A stretch of 27,960 nt of DNA from JAQGMJ01 sp036271855 (lineage in GTDB: Bacteria > Pseudomonadota > Gammaproteobacteria > Burkholderiales > JAEUOS01): contig DATAZV010000156.1 of the NCBI GenBank assembly GCA_036271855.1, forward strand, positions 1 to 27,960, read 5' to 3'. Of the stretch, positions 26,229-27,960 are shown in pieces. Within the stretch, counting starts at the first letter, position 1. Each line of letters opens with the position of its first letter. The notes under the pieces are model-generated. The model was not told the origin of the DNA. It made no database searches and saw nothing but the letters and a program-made list of their open reading frames with translations. The translations under genes were made by a program, and so were the position numbers.

Positions 26229-26269
26229 AAAAAAATGGGCCGTGGAGAAAGGGGATTATCTCCACGGCC
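26229..26269 (-). terminator. Rho-independent terminator of the candidate small RNA
   Basis: GGCCGTGGAGA (26269-26259) pairs perfectly with TCTCCACGGCC (26248-26238) around a 10-nt loop; after CA there is a run of seven T (26235-26229). On the plus strand the same hairpin has no T run, so it works only for minus-strand transcripts, and no other minus-strand gene lies upstream. Confidence 0.8.
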
Positions 26270-26330
26270 GAACGCCTTTAGAATAAGGCACCCGCTCAGG
26301 GAGGAGAAGCGGGAGATGCAGAGCATCTGC
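26229..26330 (-). ncRNA. Candidate small RNA with an anti-Shine-Dalgarno loop
   Basis: Read on the minus strand, four stem-loops follow one another with almost no spacing: AGATGC/GCATCT with a 3-nt loop (26328-26314); CCCGCT/AGCGGG with an 11-nt loop containing CTCCTCCC (26313-26291); GCCTT/AAGGC with a 6-nt loop (26289-26274); and an 11-bp terminator hairpin ending in seven T (26269-26229). A TTGAAA-17-TATCTT promoter lies just upstream, giving a transcript of about 100 nt. The pyrimidine loop is complementary to GGGAGGAG-type ribosome sites, and the 3' T run would suit Hfq. The unit is divergent from hemB. I do not recognise the family; expression is inferred. Confidence 0.6.
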
Positions 26331-26335
26331 AGGAT

Positions 26336-26364
26336 AAGATAGACACTTCGCCGATAAGTTTCAA
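26336..26364 (-). promoter_or_regulatory. Candidate promoter of the small RNA
   Basis: TTGAAA (26364-26359), 17 bp, TATCTT (26341-26336) on the minus strand; 5/6 and 4/6 matches. The start would be near 26330-26328, exactly at the first stem-loop. Confidence 0.5.
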
Positions 26365-26379
26365 GTGCGCAGAAAAATT

Positions 26380-26408
26380 TTTACACCGTGTTTACTTGAA
26401 GCTAACTT
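26380..26408 (+). promoter_or_regulatory. Weak candidate promoter of hemB
   Basis: TTTACA (26380-26385), 17 bp, TAACTT (26403-26408); 5/6 and 3/6 matches. The start near 26415 would leave a leader of about 15 nt. A GAAG-ctaa-CTTC inverted repeat covers the -10 region. Confidence 0.35.
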
Positions 26409-26429
26409 CGACAATGACTTCGTAAGACC

Positions 26430-27446
26430 ATGAAAATATTAGGCAACTATCCGGAAAAGCGCATGCGGCGCAATCGTCGCTCGGATTTCGCTCGGCGCAT
26501 GGTGCAGGAGAATGTCCTTACCAGCAGTGATTTTATTTATCCGGTGTTCGTCCTCGACGAGCGCGACGTTGGCGCCGGCATCACCGAAGCAGTGACTTCG
26601 ATGCCTGGGGTTTCGCGCTACACGCTGGATAAATTGCTGCCTGTCGCCGAAAAGACACTGGCCTTGGGCGTGCCGTGCATGGCGCTGTTTCCGGTGATCG
26701 ACCAGAAGAAAAAATCTCTCGACGGCCGCGAGGCCACCAACCCCGATGGCCTGGTGCCGCGCGTGGTGGCGGAACTGAAAAAACGTTTTCCCGAGCTGGG
26801 CGTGCTGTGCGACGTCGCGCTCGATCCGTACACCAGCCACGGCCAGGATGGGGTGATCGATGCCGAAGGTTATATCCAGAACGACATCACCGTCGAGATA
26901 CTGTGCAGGCAGGCGGTCGCCCAGGCGCATGCCGGCGTCGACATCGTCGCGCCTTCCGACATGATGGACGGGCGCATCGGCGCGATCCGCAAAGCGCTCG
27001 ATGCCAACGAGCACCCGCTGACGCAGATCATGGCCTACTCCGCCAAATACGCCAGCGCGTTTTACGGCCCGTTTCGCGACGCGGTGGGTTCGGCGAAAAA
27101 CCTCGGCAAGTCGAACAAGAAGACCTACCAGATGGACCCGGCCAACAGCAACGAAGCCCTGTGGGAAGTGGGCCTGGACCTGGCCGAAGGCGCCGACATG
27201 GTGATGGTCAAGCCCGGCCTGCCCTACCTCGACATCCTGCGCCGCGTGAAGGACGAGTTCAAGGCGCCGACCTTCGTCTACCAGGTGAGCGGCGAATACG
27301 CCATGCTCAAGGCGGCGGGGCAAAACGGCTGGCTCGACGAGAAGGCAGCGGTGCTCGAAGCCCTGATGGCCTTCAAGCGCGCCGGTGCCGACGGCATCCT
27401 CACTTACTTCGCGCTGGACGCCGCGCAGTGGCTCAAGCAGGCATGA
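26430..27446 (+). CDS. hemB: Delta-aminolevulinic acid dehydratase (porphobilinogen synthase)
   Basis: Condenses two 5-aminolevulinate molecules to porphobilinogen in heme synthesis. The 338-residue protein has the two active-site lysines K206 (AYSAKYASAFYGP) and K261 (MVMVKPGLPYLDI, Schiff base). The metal region reads DVALDPYTSHGQDG (128-141): the cysteines of zinc enzymes are replaced by Asp and Ala, as in the Mg-dependent Pseudomonas-type enzyme. The N-terminal arm RMRRNRRSDFARRMVQEN is typical of betaproteobacteria. The ATG at 26430 has only a weak ribosome site. Its product heme serves the cytochrome c4 and CcsB-ResB proteins encoded nearby. Confidence 0.97.
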   Translation: MKILGNYPEKRMRRNRRSDFARRMVQENVLTSSDFIYPVFVLDERDVGAGITEAVTSMPGVSRYTLDKLLPVAEKTLALGVPCMALFPVIDQKKKSLDGREATNPDGLVPRVVAELKKRFPELGVLCDVALDPYTSHGQDGVIDAEGYIQNDITVEILCRQAVAQAHAGVDIVAPSDMMDGRIGAIRKALDANEHPLTQIMAYSAKYASAFYGPFRDAVGSAKNLGKSNKKTYQMDPANSNEALWEVGLDLAEGADMVMVKPGLPYLDILRRVKDEFKAPTFVYQVSGEYAMLKAAGQNGWLDEKAAVLEALMAFKRAGADGILTYFALDAAQWLKQA

Positions 27447-27523
27447 CGACAAGTGCGGCGCCGGGCTGAAACTTTGCGCCCGCGCGGCGATCAACCTGAA
27501 GTAAGCAGACAAGAAAAATCTCC

Positions 27524-27960
27524 ATGCAACTGCTGTTGATTGCCAAGGACCGTCCGATCGAGCGCAGCGATACGCTCGAGGAGATTCCCGCCGACAGCTT
27601 CGTCTGGATCGACGCTTCCCGCGGCGAGCCGGCCGAGTCGTGGCGCGACCTCGCCGAAGACCTCACCGGGGTGCGTATTTTCGACGCCCACATGACGGAC
27701 GCGGCCAACGAATCGCACCCCTCCTTTTTCGACAACACCTCGGACTACGAGGTGATCATTTTCCGCGGCCTGTCGGCCTCCCCCGAATCGCTGAACGACG
27801 ACAAGTCGGTGCGTCTGGGCGCCGACAGCCAGTACGACTACGGCCCGATCAACACCCGGCCCTTCCGCATCAAGACTGCGCCGGTGCTGTTTTTCCTGCT
27901 GCCGCGCATGGTCATCAGCGTGCGCCCGGACGATGCGCCCTCGATCGGCCAGGTGCGCAC
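27524..27960 (+). CDS. CorA-family magnesium/cobalt transporter, N-terminal part, cut by window edge
   Basis: An inner-membrane divalent-cation channel of the CorA family, to judge by its cytoplasmic N-terminal domain. 145 codons are visible from ATG 27524. The start MQLLLIAKDRPIERSD, the FVWIDASRGEPAESWRDLAE segment, the DAHMTDAANESHPSFFD stretch (a version of the family's hxxDxxNxxxxPxF region) and RPFRIKTAPVLFFLLPRMVISVR fit CorA-like proteins. The pore motif GMN and both membrane helices lie beyond the window. It follows hemB by 77 bp without a visible terminator and may be cotranscribed with it, which would fit a Mg-dependent HemB, but that link is conjecture. Confidence 0.8.
   Translation, partial: MQLLLIAKDRPIERSDTLEEIPADSFVWIDASRGEPAESWRDLAEDLTGVRIFDAHMTDAANESHPSFFDNTSDYEVIIFRGLSASPESLNDDKSVRLGADSQYDYGPINTRPFRIKTAPVLFFLLPRMVISVRPDDAPSIGQVR

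Larger units (their letters stand above)
26105..26429. other. Structured 325-bp gap between engB and hemB
   Basis: No protein gene is supported here. In order it holds three short inverted repeats (26115-26218), a minus-strand small RNA unit (26229-26364), a 10-bp A/T palindrome AAAAATTTTT (26373-26382) and a candidate hemB promoter. It is visibly more AT-rich and more structured than any other gap in the window. Confidence 0.7.

Noticed and set aside
26316..26342. Plus-strand 8-codon ORF (MQSICRIR) with GGAGGAG upstream, a possible hemB leader peptide
   Set aside because: The strong Shine-Dalgarno is just the complement of the anti-SD loop, the hairpin next to it has its T run on the minus strand, and the peptide has no heme or attenuation logic. 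Not fully excluded.

Overview
The window looks like an ordinary chromosomal stretch of a high-GC betaproteobacterium (Rhodocyclales/Nitrosomonadales/Burkholderiales-like). The evidence is a pilMNOPQ-aroK-aroB-dgt-gltB cluster, a divergent cyaY / lptM-lysA pair, a cytochrome c4-ResB-CcsB (System II) cluster beside engB and hemB, and an Asp-rich HemB metal site. Nearly all of the DNA is coding, and the long open frames opposite real genes are codon-bias shadows. The assignment rests on gene order and protein motifs read by eye; no database search was made.

Layout. 1-1955 (-): the start of gltB, cut by the window edge, with a plausible sigma-70 promoter. 2055-2886: a RAYT (REP-associated tyrosine transposase) unit bounded by inverted copies of a GGGGTCAGAGT repeat, lodged between dgt and gltB. 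2891-5658 (-): aroK-aroB-dgt. 5739-5766: a strong terminator closing the type IV pilus operon pilMNOPQ (5784-10814, -). 10815-11172: a divergent regulatory gap. 11173-13560 (+): ponA (PBP1a), then an unrecognised exported protein. 14230-15788: a ketopantoate-reductase-family gene facing a MarR regulator, with a perfect inverted-repeat operator lying on the reductase promoter. 15804-17634: cyaY (-) facing lptM-lysA (+). 17652-20808 (-): msrP-msrQ (periplasmic methionine sulfoxide repair), a BaiN/HI0933-type flavoprotein and a 48-residue DUF3096 membrane protein. 20958-25253 (-): cytochrome c4, resB and ccsB, a c-type cytochrome gene followed by its heme-ligation machinery. 25478-27446 (+): engB and hemB. 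27524 to the end (+): the start of a CorA-family transporter.

The least expected feature is in the 325-bp gap between engB and hemB. On the minus strand, a sigma-70-like promoter (26336-26364) is followed by four back-to-back stem-loops, the last a perfect 11-bp hairpin followed by seven T. This is the architecture of an independent small RNA of about 100 nt, divergent from hemB. Its second hairpin has an 11-nt pyrimidine-rich loop containing CUCCUCCC, complementary to Shine-Dalgarno sequences. Three 14-16 bp inverted repeats lie between this unit and engB. Other points of interest are the MarR operator, a reductase that lacks the PanE substrate asparagines, and the RAYT insertion.
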